From an uncultured Lachnotalea sp. (GTDB lineage: Bacteria > Bacillota > Clostridia > Lachnospirales > Lachnospiraceae), in the NCBI GenBank assembly GCA_948470255.1, contig CAOKOS010000003.1, positions 1 through 64,000 of the forward strand: a DNA stretch of 64,000 bases. Reading direction: 5' to 3'. Every line of letters starts with the position of its first letter. Positions within the stretch are counted from its first letter, which is position 1. The notes beneath the pieces were generated by a model that saw only the letters and a program-made list of their open reading frames with translations, was not told where the DNA came from and ran no database searches. This document shows positions 1-7,225 of this stretch, in pieces. The position numbers and the translations under genes were made by a program.

Positions 1-45
1 TGGACGGGGCTGCGGACATTTATAAATATTAGGACTGCATAAGAC

Positions 46-747
46 TTATTCTTTTCCCAAAACCTTTACGCCAGCTTTTTTCAGGACGATGGCGATGGCG
101 ATTGTGCCGAATACGGACAGGATCGTTACCAGGTAGAAGGGAAGGATTCCATTGTTGCAAAGGAGATTGAGGCAGATGCCAAGTCCAAGGCCGATGACAC
201 CCATGAGCAGGCGGCTCTTGGCCAGCATAATCCAAAGGGCGCCGAAAAGCGCGGGCAGCAGATAGTCCAGGCTCTGGCTGACAGAGGCCGGAAGCCCGCT
301 GATAAGCGTAGTTCCAAAAACGGCCCCAATCAGTAAAACAACGATATTGAAAATAACAGACACACCAATTCCCAGGGTGGCGGCAATGTCGGCTTCCGGG
401 GTGCCTGGTTCTGCTGATACTGCTTTCTGTGCAGAAGTGGCGGCGGGAATCCTCAGATTGGAAACATTGCCGGAAAGGAAACTCATATAAAAAGCAGGGA
501 TTCCAAGCACTGGGAAGAAAGATACAGGCTCCATAAACCACATGACGCCTTCACTGGATGCCACTGTCAGGAAACCGGCCAGCATGGCGGCCCATTCCGG
601 GGCGGCGCCGTAGAAAACCATGAGGGCCACCAGGGGAAGGAACCCTAAAAGGGCGCCCAACAAGTTTGTCCACATCCCCCATCTCATAATATAGGGGATA
701 AAATTTTTTTCATAAACAGCTAAGTTTTTTTCTGTGTTTTGTTCCAT
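46..747 (-). CDS. Polytopic membrane protein, probable partner of the DUF5058 protein
   Basis: A 233-residue, very hydrophobic protein with about five or six membrane segments (for example residues 25-50, 53-75, 120-150 and 160-215) and a charged N-terminus. I do not recognise a named family. It is the last gene of a four-gene leftward operon (APC permease, M20 amidohydrolase, DUF5058 protein, this gene) and starts only 12 nt after the DUF5058 gene, with a GAGGAGG ribosome site 6 nt before the ATG. The tight pairing of two small polytopic proteins behind a peptidase suggests a two-subunit transporter for the peptidase's substrate or product; that role is inference. No signal of truncation. 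Confidence 0.8.
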   Translation of the reverse strand: MEQNTEKNLAVYEKNFIPYIMRWGMWTNLLGALLGFLPLVALMVFYGAAPEWAAMLAGFLTVASSEGVMWFMEPVSFFPVLGIPAFYMSFLSGNVSNLRIPAATSAQKAVSAEPGTPEADIAATLGIGVSVIFNIVVLLIGAVFGTTLISGLPASVSQSLDYLLPALFGALWIMLAKSRLLMGVIGLGLGICLNLLCNNGILPFYLVTILSVFGTIAIAIVLKKAGVKVLGKE

Positions 748-759
748 ATGTTGCCTCCT

Positions 760-1458
760 CTATATCAATGCTGTGATGATCATGCCGCCGAACAATGCGA
801 TGGCCAGTCCCCATTCGCGCAGGAATTTTATGCCTTTTTTCTCATTGAGGTACATGCAGATAAACATGATGACCGCGCCCAATGCTACTGCCAGGGTCCG
901 TTTGTCAAATCCGATGATATAAGAGGGCATAAAGCCGCCGAAAGCGCCGAAAATGGCAACTCCGGAAATTAGTTTAATGATGGTGTCATTTCCCTTGGAT
1001 ACGTTCTTCTCAAGCTTATTGGCAAATTTGGGAAGGATGGCGCTGACGATGACCCATCCGCTGGCGCCGGCTACCATGGCCCAAATGGCACATGCCAGGG
1101 CGTCTACATTCATGGCGGCTGAATCTCCCAGGGCGATTCCCATGGACTGAGTACCGTAACTGGCTGCCATGGATTCAAACATGACAGAACCCACAAAGGA
1201 GAGACGCATCCAGGAAACGGCTCCGCCGACTACGGCGATCAGCGCCACCATGCCTACCAGGATTACCATGGAAGGGCCGACAGATGTGATCAGCCCTGTT
1301 TTTAACGCCGCTTTCATATCGTCGCGGGACATGCCGATCTCAAGTCCTGTTTTCCAGGCCTTTTTCATAAAAACGATTGACTGTAGTACCACAAGAGCCA
1401 CCGGGATTGCACATGCAATCCACATAATCGGGCTGTTTGCTATTGCTAAATAATCCAT
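760..1458 (-). CDS. DUF5058 family membrane protein
   Basis: A 232-residue protein whose sequence resembles the DUF5058 family of uncharacterised membrane proteins. About six hydrophobic segments are visible (roughly residues 11-30, 55-77, 106-140, 163-186, 190-207 and 213-232), with short charged loops such as a KKAWKTGLEIGMSRDDMKAA stretch after the first. It lies between the M20 amidohydrolase and a second small membrane protein in the same operon, so a transport role for peptides or amidated amino acids is the simplest inference. The upstream intercistronic gap (1459-1633) is unusually long for this operon and holds a large hairpin, which may set the relative expression of the two membrane genes against the peptidase. 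Confidence 0.85.
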   Translation of the reverse strand: MDYLAIANSPIMWIACAIPVALVVLQSIVFMKKAWKTGLEIGMSRDDMKAALKTGLITSVGPSMVILVGMVALIAVVGGAVSWMRLSFVGSVMFESMAASYGTQSMGIALGDSAAMNVDALACAIWAMVAGASGWVIVSAILPKFANKLEKNVSKGNDTIIKLISGVAIFGAFGGFMPSYIIGFDKRTLAVALGAVIMFICMYLNEKKGIKFLREWGLAIALFGGMIITALI

Positions 1459-1508
1459 ACTACTTCACCTGTCCTTTCTTATGTGTTACTTACCTTTTTC
1501 TTTTATTT

Positions 1509-1609
1509 AATTCGGGTACAGGAAGCCTTATTTTGTCTAGGAGCTTGTATAAGAAACCTTTGTACCATTTGCCAACGCCTCCAGAAATAAGGTTTCCTGC
1601 GCCCGAATT
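1509..1609 (-). other. Large intercistronic hairpin between the M20 and DUF5058 genes
   Basis: The outer arms AATTCGGG (1509-1516) and CCCGAATT (1602-1609) pair, followed inward by CAGGAA/TTCCTG and an 8-bp AT-rich helix, then a further GGAG/CTCC pairing near the apex. Together this gives about 28 paired positions with one 2x2 internal loop and one mismatch. No T-run follows on either strand, so it is not an ordinary intrinsic terminator. It lies in the only long gap of the operon, and could be an RNA-processing or stabilising structure or an unclassified cis-regulatory RNA. Confidence 0.6.
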
Positions 1610-1633
1610 TTACTTTCCTCCTTCCCGATGGCT

Positions 1634-2989
1634 TTATACCCTGCTTTTATAAGGCGTCATCCCTTTTCTGCTTTCTTTAAATTCATTCTGGCTTTCTTCG
1701 ACCACAGAAGGATCTGTCAGGGCGTCGAAACAAAGCTGTGCCAGTCCTTTTGCAGCAAACATCATTCCCTTTTTGCCAATGTCACTTCCGGCACAGGCAG
1801 TTACGCCCCAGTGATGCCCGGGAATACGTCCGGCGATCCCGAAACCAAAGGTGTTGATGGTAGGGCAGATTTGTGTGACATCTGCCACGTCGGTGGAGCC
1901 GCAATCAGTGGTGTCTGTCACTCCTTTGGGAGGCACAAGCCCTGTCTGCAAAAGGGCGTCCACGTTTTCAGCCTCTCTGCCATGGATATTGAGATATAAT
2001 GCAGAAACATAGGCCCTATCTTCATCGCTGTATTCGATGGTAGGGATTTTTTTCCACGCTTCATATGCCGCACGGTTCAGCCGGTGATTGACCAGATATT
2101 CATAACAGCCGATCTGGGAAGAGATTTTCATGGATGTTTCTGTCATCATTGCGGCGCCTTCTGCAATTTTTGTCACTCGGGCGACCACATCATCACATGT
2201 TTTCCTGCTGTTTGCACGGACGAAATAATTGACCGCTGCATATTCCGGTACAATATTGGGAGCCGTCCCCGCAGATAAATAAGAATAATGGAACGTGACA
2301 TCTTTCGTCACATGCTCCCTCAGGTAATTGCACCCGACGTTCATAAGCTCCGCCGCGTCCAGCGCGCTTCGGCCCATATGGGCATTATCTGCCGCGTGTG
2401 CGGTTTTACCGTGAAATTCGTATATAATATTTGTAAGCGCGGTTCCGGCAAATTCGATCAGGAATCCGGGGCCGCCGCCGGGATGCCAGGTGAGGCAGAT
2501 ATCCAGATTGTCAAAAGCCCCCATGGAGGCCATAAGTACCTTTCCTGAGATGGTTTCTTCTGCAGGACATCCATAATATACGATGGTTCCTGAAAGTTTT
2601 TCCTGTTCCATCACATATTTGGCAGAAATAGCTGCGGCAGCGCAGCCGGCGGCCATCAGATTGTGGCCGCAGCCGTGGCCAGGCCCCTCTCTGCGCTCTT
2701 CACAGCAATTTTCCGATTGGGCCAGCCCCGGAAGGGCGTCCAGTTCCCCTAAAATCCCGATCACAGGTTTTCCGTGTCCGAAAACGGCTTTTAATCCATT
2801 GGGCTTTCCGTCGGTACTTCGGATTTTGAAAGTTTCTACCTGGAATCCGTTCTCTTCCATATAATCGGCCATGATCCGGCAGGAACCGGACTCTTCGTAA
2901 GCGACTTCGGGATGGGCCCAAAGGGCCCGGGCTGTTTTCCAGGCGTTTTCTCCATTGGCGGCAAACCATTCTCTTATATGTTCGTTCAT
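1634..2989 (-). CDS. M20 family amidohydrolase (AbgB-like)
   Basis: A 451-residue metallo-amidohydrolase of the M20 peptidase family, closest in style to AbgB/p-aminobenzoyl-glutamate hydrolase and other dipeptide or N-acyl amino-acid hydrolases. Visible motifs are GELDALPG (about residues 81-88) and the metal site GPGHGCGHN (about 102-110), then the dimerisation lid domain in the middle and a C-terminal ACAGSD motif. It is cytosolic, with no signal peptide. An AAGGAGG site precedes the ATG by 7 nt. It follows the APC permease by 35 nt and precedes two membrane proteins, so it probably hydrolyses an imported peptide-like compound. The exact substrate cannot be read from the sequence. Confidence 0.93.
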   Translation of the reverse strand: MNEHIREWFAANGENAWKTARALWAHPEVAYEESGSCRIMADYMEENGFQVETFKIRSTDGKPNGLKAVFGHGKPVIGILGELDALPGLAQSENCCEERREGPGHGCGHNLMAAGCAAAAISAKYVMEQEKLSGTIVYYGCPAEETISGKVLMASMGAFDNLDICLTWHPGGGPGFLIEFAGTALTNIIYEFHGKTAHAADNAHMGRSALDAAELMNVGCNYLREHVTKDVTFHYSYLSAGTAPNIVPEYAAVNYFVRANSRKTCDDVVARVTKIAEGAAMMTETSMKISSQIGCYEYLVNHRLNRAAYEAWKKIPTIEYSDEDRAYVSALYLNIHGREAENVDALLQTGLVPPKGVTDTTDCGSTDVADVTQICPTINTFGFGIAGRIPGHHWGVTACAGSDIGKKGMMFAAKGLAQLCFDALTDPSVVEESQNEFKESRKGMTPYKSRV

Positions 2990-3024
2990 AAGCTAACCTC
3001 CTTATGGCTTATAACAGTCCCTCT

Positions 3025-4347
3025 TTATGCTTCCGGTTCTTTTTCCTTTATCTTTACTTTTCCAGACTTGTTGCGTATCAGGGCGTATGCCAGAAGGGAA
3101 GCCATGATAACAAGGCTGACAGCCAAAATAAATGGCGTAACGGAAGCGGCTGCTGCAATGACCGTGACGGTCTGTATGGTAATTGAAATACCTACTACAC
3201 AAAAGTACAGCTTCGTTGGAATACGGATACGGCGTTTCGCCCACTGCTCCGGCATAAGTTTCGGAACACGCAGCAGAGAAAACATCATAAAATAGATCAG
3301 AAGGTAGTCCAGTAACATATAGCTGCTGGTGATTGTCGCAATATCCAATCCCAAAAGAATCGGAAGGGCGCCCACCAGCCACAGTGCAGTGGAAGCCCCA
3401 ATGGGGGTTCCCTGCTTGTTTCTTTTTACAAACACCTTTCCAAACCATCCGTCTTCAGCAGCCTGCTGAATGGGTTCTGTGTAAGCTAAAAATAAGGAAT
3501 TGATGTTGGACATCAGAGCCATCAAAGGCCCGCATAACATAAAGAGGATAAATAATCCATAGGGAAATATCTGCTCTGCCACCCAGGTGAGGGGCTGCCC
3601 CGCCACTTGCTCCAGAGGGAGCACTCCCACTGCTATAATGCCAATCCCGGGATATAGGAGCAGTATGGTTCCTGCGGCGGCTAGCATGGAGATGGGAATA
3701 CTTTTTGTGGCGTCTTTTGCGCGGCCGCCCTGGAACATAATAAAATAATATCCGGTAACAGAGTAAAACAGGATAAAGACTGCCTGCGCAAAACCTTTTA
3801 TGCCTCCCTGGAAGAAATTTTCATTTGTCACGGAAAATGTTTCAGGAGAGACTTTTCCAAGGCCAAATATTACAAAACCGAACAGGGCGCATAAGGTGAC
3901 AGCCATCATGATTTTCTGTGCCTTGGCTATTTTTTTGATTCCCGCCAGATTTAACAGATAGAAAACAGTAAGTACGGCAGCTGCCAGGATCCGGGCAGGA
4001 ATGGCCGGCCACAGGGAATGGACGTAATTCCCCAGTGATAAAGCGACGATGGCAATGCCGGGAAAGTAAAAGAGAAATCCTGATATGTAAATCCCCGCTG
4101 CTTTTTTTCCAAGCATATCTGCAACCAGGGTATAGACCCCTCCTTCGAGCCTCAGCGCGCTTGTGATAATAATGATGGGAAAGCAGAATAAAATCCCCAT
4201 AATTACGGCAGTCAGATAAGCCAGCCATGCGGAATATCCTGTATATCCAATGGCAATCCCGATATGGGTAAATGCTCCCGCTCCCATGACACTGCCGACA
4301 GCCATGGGAATCAGTTCTTTTAAAGTCAAGTTTTCTTTTTTCTTCAT
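3025..4347 (-). CDS. APC superfamily amino acid permease
   Basis: A 440-residue permease with about 12 membrane segments. The N-terminal block LTLKELIPMAVGSVMGAGAF holds the G-rich first helix typical of amino acid/polyamine/organocation transporters. It likely imports an amino acid or small peptide-like solute through the cytoplasmic membrane in exchange for, or together with, ions. It is the first gene of the leftward operon with the M20 amidohydrolase and is transcribed divergently from the TetR regulator at 4570. Start supported by GGGGG four bases before the ATG. The charged C-terminus (residues 428-440) is cytosolic. Confidence 0.92.
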   Translation of the reverse strand: MKKKENLTLKELIPMAVGSVMGAGAFTHIGIAIGYTGYSAWLAYLTAVIMGILFCFPIIIITSALRLEGGVYTLVADMLGKKAAGIYISGFLFYFPGIAIVALSLGNYVHSLWPAIPARILAAAVLTVFYLLNLAGIKKIAKAQKIMMAVTLCALFGFVIFGLGKVSPETFSVTNENFFQGGIKGFAQAVFILFYSVTGYYFIMFQGGRAKDATKSIPISMLAAAGTILLLYPGIGIIAVGVLPLEQVAGQPLTWVAEQIFPYGLFILFMLCGPLMALMSNINSLFLAYTEPIQQAAEDGWFGKVFVKRNKQGTPIGASTALWLVGALPILLGLDIATITSSYMLLDYLLIYFMMFSLLRVPKLMPEQWAKRRIRIPTKLYFCVVGISITIQTVTVIAAAASVTPFILAVSLVIMASLLAYALIRNKSGKVKIKEKEPEA

Positions 4348-4366
4348 TGTTCCCCCGTTTTATTCA

Positions 4367-4443
4367 TTATTCTCAAAAAATTCGTGTACTTTCTGTATTT
4401 TTTATGATATTATTATAAAAAATCGGGAAACAAATGAGAATAA
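4367..4443. promoter_or_regulatory. Divergent control region with paired inverted repeats
   Basis: The 222-bp gap between the permease (leftward) and the TetR gene (rightward) contains two nested inverted repeats. The outer arms are TTATTCTCA (4367-4375) and TGAGAATAA (4435-4443). The inner arms are TTTTTTAT (4398-4405) and ATAAAAAA (4415-4422). The position between a regulator and its divergent operon suggests TetR operators, but AT-rich symmetry can arise by chance. Confidence 0.4.
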
Positions 4444-4569
4444 ACATATTTCTCCGAAGTGTCTATTTGGGGAAATGATAATCAGACATCACAGGAGCAG
4501 GGGGTTCCGCTGAGTTTGGAAGCCCCTCCTTATACGATAAGACTGATTGACAGACAGGGGGAAGCATAG

Positions 4570-5127
4570 ATGAAAGAGACTGGGGCTTCCGTAACGCGCA
4601 GGGATTTTAAGGATGCTATGCTGCGGCTGTATCAGACCATTCCGCTTAAGGATATCACTGTGCGGATGCTGTGCCAGACTGCCGGATATAACAGAAGTAC
4701 CTTTTATCTTCATTATAGGGATATTATTGACCTGCTTCATGATATTGACAACGATCTTTTGGAATCCCTGTGGGAAAACGTTGTGAAAGTGTTGGATGCA
4801 GATACTTTTGGCGGTGGAATCCCACAGGAGGTAAAAGATTTTTTCATTATAAATTCCGATCGGTTTGCCATTATGCTTCAGGCTGATGACAATTTCCAGG
4901 AAAAACTGGTATCTGTCATACGGGAACAGTTTGCCAAATACGCCCATTCCCAAATGGATAGTTACCGCGTAGAATATACGATTGCAGCCGTCGAACGGCT
5001 GTTTATGACATGGTTTGAAAGAGGGAGGGATCTTTCTGTGGAAAAGCTTCTCGCCTTGCTTAAAGAAATTGACGTGCATTATTTATCCAGCTGTGACTGG
5101 ACTTCCATGGATGGCCGCAACGGATGA
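4570..5127 (+). CDS. TetR/AcrR family transcriptional regulator
   Basis: A 185-residue regulator. The N-terminal helix-turn-helix is recognisable at about residues 10-50 by the TetR signature TAGYNRSTFYLHYRDIIDLL; the C-terminal helical domain (about 60-185) would bind an effector. It sits alone, divergent from the permease/M20 operon, which is its likely target. A GGGGGAAGC site lies just upstream of the ATG. The effector is unknown; a substrate or product of the peptide pathway is a reasonable guess. Confidence 0.9.
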   Translation: MKETGASVTRRDFKDAMLRLYQTIPLKDITVRMLCQTAGYNRSTFYLHYRDIIDLLHDIDNDLLESLWENVVKVLDADTFGGGIPQEVKDFFIINSDRFAIMLQADDNFQEKLVSVIREQFAKYAHSQMDSYRVEYTIAAVERLFMTWFERGRDLSVEKLLALLKEIDVHYLSSCDWTSMDGRNG

Positions 5128-5207
5128 TTTCAAGTGTTTATATGGGTTTCAGGCAATTCCAACACAGGTATCAGACATTCAATAACGGTGGGATTATATA
5201 TAGGGGA

Positions 5208-5229
5208 TGTTACAAAATATTTTGTAACA
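5208..5229. promoter_or_regulatory. Perfect 22-bp palindrome (candidate operator)
   Basis: The half-site TGTTACAAAAT (5208-5218) is followed directly by its exact reverse complement. There is no loop and no T-run, so an operator is more likely than a terminator. It lies 81 bp after the TetR gene and about 120 bp before the larB promoter. I could not match it to a regulator consensus I know. Confidence 0.5.
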
Positions 5230-5326
5230 GCTTCTATATTTTATTGTACAGGGAACTTCTGGAGGGATGAAGAACGGCGGTAGCGGGTTTTTATGGCTGT
5301 TTAAACGATAGGGAAGTGATATCCCG

Positions 5327-5355
5327 TTGTGGTTTCCCGGGAAATAAGCTACAAT
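5327..5355 (+). promoter_or_regulatory. Sigma-A-type promoter for larB operon
   Basis: TTGTGG (5327-5332), a 17-nt spacer and TACAAT (5350-5355), 54 bp upstream of the larB start codon. Confidence 0.55.
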
Positions 5356-5409
5356 AATGGCAGTGGACAGAATAGTAAAGATATACAGGACGGAAAGGAA
5401 TGAACTAAT

Positions 5410-6186
5410 ATGGAAATAAAGGAACTTCTGGAGCAGGTGAAGGCGGGGAAGCTTTCTGTGGAAGAGGCGGAGATCATGATGGGGGCGCAGGAGTATGCGG
5501 ATATTGGCTGCGCCAAAATTGATTTTCACCGGAGTACGCGCCGGGGCTTTGGAGAAGTGATTTTCTGCCAGGGAAAAAAGATGGAGCATTTGGTCCATAT
5601 TTTTGAAACTTTCCGGGACAGGGGAATCAATGTCATGGGAACGCGGGCCTCGGCCGAACAGTACGAGGCGGTGCGCCTTGCGGCGCCGGAGGTGAGTTAT
5701 GATGAAATCTCCCGGGTGCTCAAGTACGAACCGTTCCCCGCTGAGAAAAAGGGGCTTGTGGCAGTGTGTACCGGGGGGACTGCGGATATTCCTGTGGCAG
5801 AAGAGGCGGCTCAGACTGCGGAATTCCATGGGAGCCAGGTGCTGCGGATTTTTGATGTGGGGGTAGCCGGGATACACCGGCTGTTTTCTAAAATTGAAGA
5901 CATCAGGAAGGCAAACTGCATTGTGGCTGTGGCCGGGATGGAAGGCGCCCTGGGGGGCGTCATTACAGGGCTGGTGGACAAGCCGGTGATTGCAGTGCCG
6001 ACTTCAGTGGGATATGGGGCAGGGTTCCAGGGGCTTGCCCCTCTCCTCAGTATGCTTAATTCCTGTGCGGAAGGGATGGCTGTGGTGAATATTGACAACG
6101 GTTTTGGAGCAGGGTATATGGGGGCGCAGATCAACCGGCTGATTCTCTCTGGAGGTTCCAGGGAAATCCCGAGAGAAAGAATCTGA
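5410..6186 (+). CDS. larB: LarB-type carboxylase (nickel-pincer cofactor biosynthesis)
   Basis: A 258-residue protein of the LarB family. LarB carboxylates and hydrolyses nicotinic acid adenine dinucleotide in the first step of nickel-pincer nucleotide synthesis, the cofactor of lactate racemase LarA. The C-terminal two-thirds is an AIR-carboxylase (PurE-like) fold with the diagnostic CTGGTADIPVAEEA stretch at about residues 120-133 and the glycine-rich AGMEGALGGVITGLVDKPV segment. It starts an operon with an AAA ATPase, a VWA protein and a GNAT enzyme. No larA, larC or larE is in the window, so the cofactor pathway must be completed elsewhere or this LarB serves another purpose. Confidence 0.93.
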   Translation: MEIKELLEQVKAGKLSVEEAEIMMGAQEYADIGCAKIDFHRSTRRGFGEVIFCQGKKMEHLVHIFETFRDRGINVMGTRASAEQYEAVRLAAPEVSYDEISRVLKYEPFPAEKKGLVAVCTGGTADIPVAEEAAQTAEFHGSQVLRIFDVGVAGIHRLFSKIEDIRKANCIVAVAGMEGALGGVITGLVDKPVIAVPTSVGYGAGFQGLAPLLSMLNSCAEGMAVVNIDNGFGAGYMGAQINRLILSGGSREIPRERI

Positions 6187-6260
6187 AGAAGGCGGTATTT
6201 CGGGACTCATAAAAAACGATGTTTTGTCCCAGAATCATCAGGCAGGGAAAGGATACAGAT

Positions 6261-7184
6261 ATGTCAGAAATAGCAAGAATGCTTAAGGAGCAGGAGATAG
6301 ACAGCGGTTTAATTGCAGATGTGGAAACGTTCAGAAGCCGGTATCAGGTGGAAGAAAGTGAAAAAAGCAGGGTGGCAGCCCCGTTTATCCCTTTTTACGG
6401 GAAAGAAATCCTGGAGCAGGCCATCGCTGGGCTTTTGCAGGGAGAAAATCTTCTCCTTTCCGGTTCCAAAGCCACCGGGAAGAATGTGCTGGCGGAAAAC
6501 TTGGCCTGGATTTTTGGCCGGCCGGCTTATAATATTTCTTTTCATGTCAATACGGATAGTAGTTCCCTCATCGGGACAGATACTTTTGTGGATAATGAAG
6601 TAAGGCTCAGGAGAGGGCCGGTGTACCAGTGCGCCCAGTATGGCGGCTTTGGTATTCTGGATGAAATCAATATGGCGAAAAACGATGCCGTATCGGTGCT
6701 TCATGCCACGCTGGATTACCGGAGGCTTATTGATGTGCCTGGGTATGGACGGATTACCCTTCATCCAGCAGCCAGGTTTATTGCCACTATGAATTATGGT
6801 TATGCGGGGACAAGAGAATTAAATGAGGCATTAGTCTCCAGATTTCTGGTGATTGACATGCCGTCAGTGGATGAAGAGACGCTTTTGAAAATTTTCAGGG
6901 CCACCTTCCCGGATGGGAAAGAGTCTGCCATGGTACAATTTGCCGGATTATTTTTGGATTTGCAGCTGAAAGCTTTCAACGGGGAGATTACCACAAGGCC
7001 GTTGGATCTTAGGGGGCTTTTGGCGGCCATGAAGACCATCCGCAGCGGATTAAAACCGGTACTGGCGGTGAAGATGGGAATTACCAACAAGACTTTTGAC
7101 ATTTTTGAGAAGGAGATCATCGGGGATGTGGTTATGACGCGGATTCCCGACGACTGGACGGCGGCTTCCGTGTTCGGGGACTGA
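6261..7184 (+). CDS. MoxR-type AAA+ ATPase with atypical Walker A
   Basis: A 307-residue AAA+ ATPase of the MoxR/NorQ type, cytosolic, expected to remodel or load metal into a partner together with a VWA protein. The Walker A loop reads GSKATGKN (about residues 69-76), with Asn where Thr or Ser is normal; Walker B is ILDEINMA and an arginine-finger region (LVSRFLVIDMP) follows. The ATG at 6261 was chosen because GGGAAAGGA precedes it; an in-frame ATG at 6219 has no ribosome site. It sits between larB and the VWA gene, a spacing that fits a CobST/NorQD-like chelatase pair. Whether the Asn reduces nucleotide hydrolysis is unknown. Confidence 0.88.
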   Translation: MSEIARMLKEQEIDSGLIADVETFRSRYQVEESEKSRVAAPFIPFYGKEILEQAIAGLLQGENLLLSGSKATGKNVLAENLAWIFGRPAYNISFHVNTDSSSLIGTDTFVDNEVRLRRGPVYQCAQYGGFGILDEINMAKNDAVSVLHATLDYRRLIDVPGYGRITLHPAARFIATMNYGYAGTRELNEALVSRFLVIDMPSVDEETLLKIFRATFPDGKESAMVQFAGLFLDLQLKAFNGEITTRPLDLRGLLAAMKTIRSGLKPVLAVKMGITNKTFDIFEKEIIGDVVMTRIPDDWTAASVFGD

Positions 7185-7225
7185 GGATTCGGAAACGGAA
7201 GCCGGCGGATGGAAGGAGGGATTCC

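Noticed and set aside
5208..5229. The 22-bp palindrome as a terminator for the TetR gene
   Set aside because: AT-rich arms with no loop and no T-run make a poor terminator.
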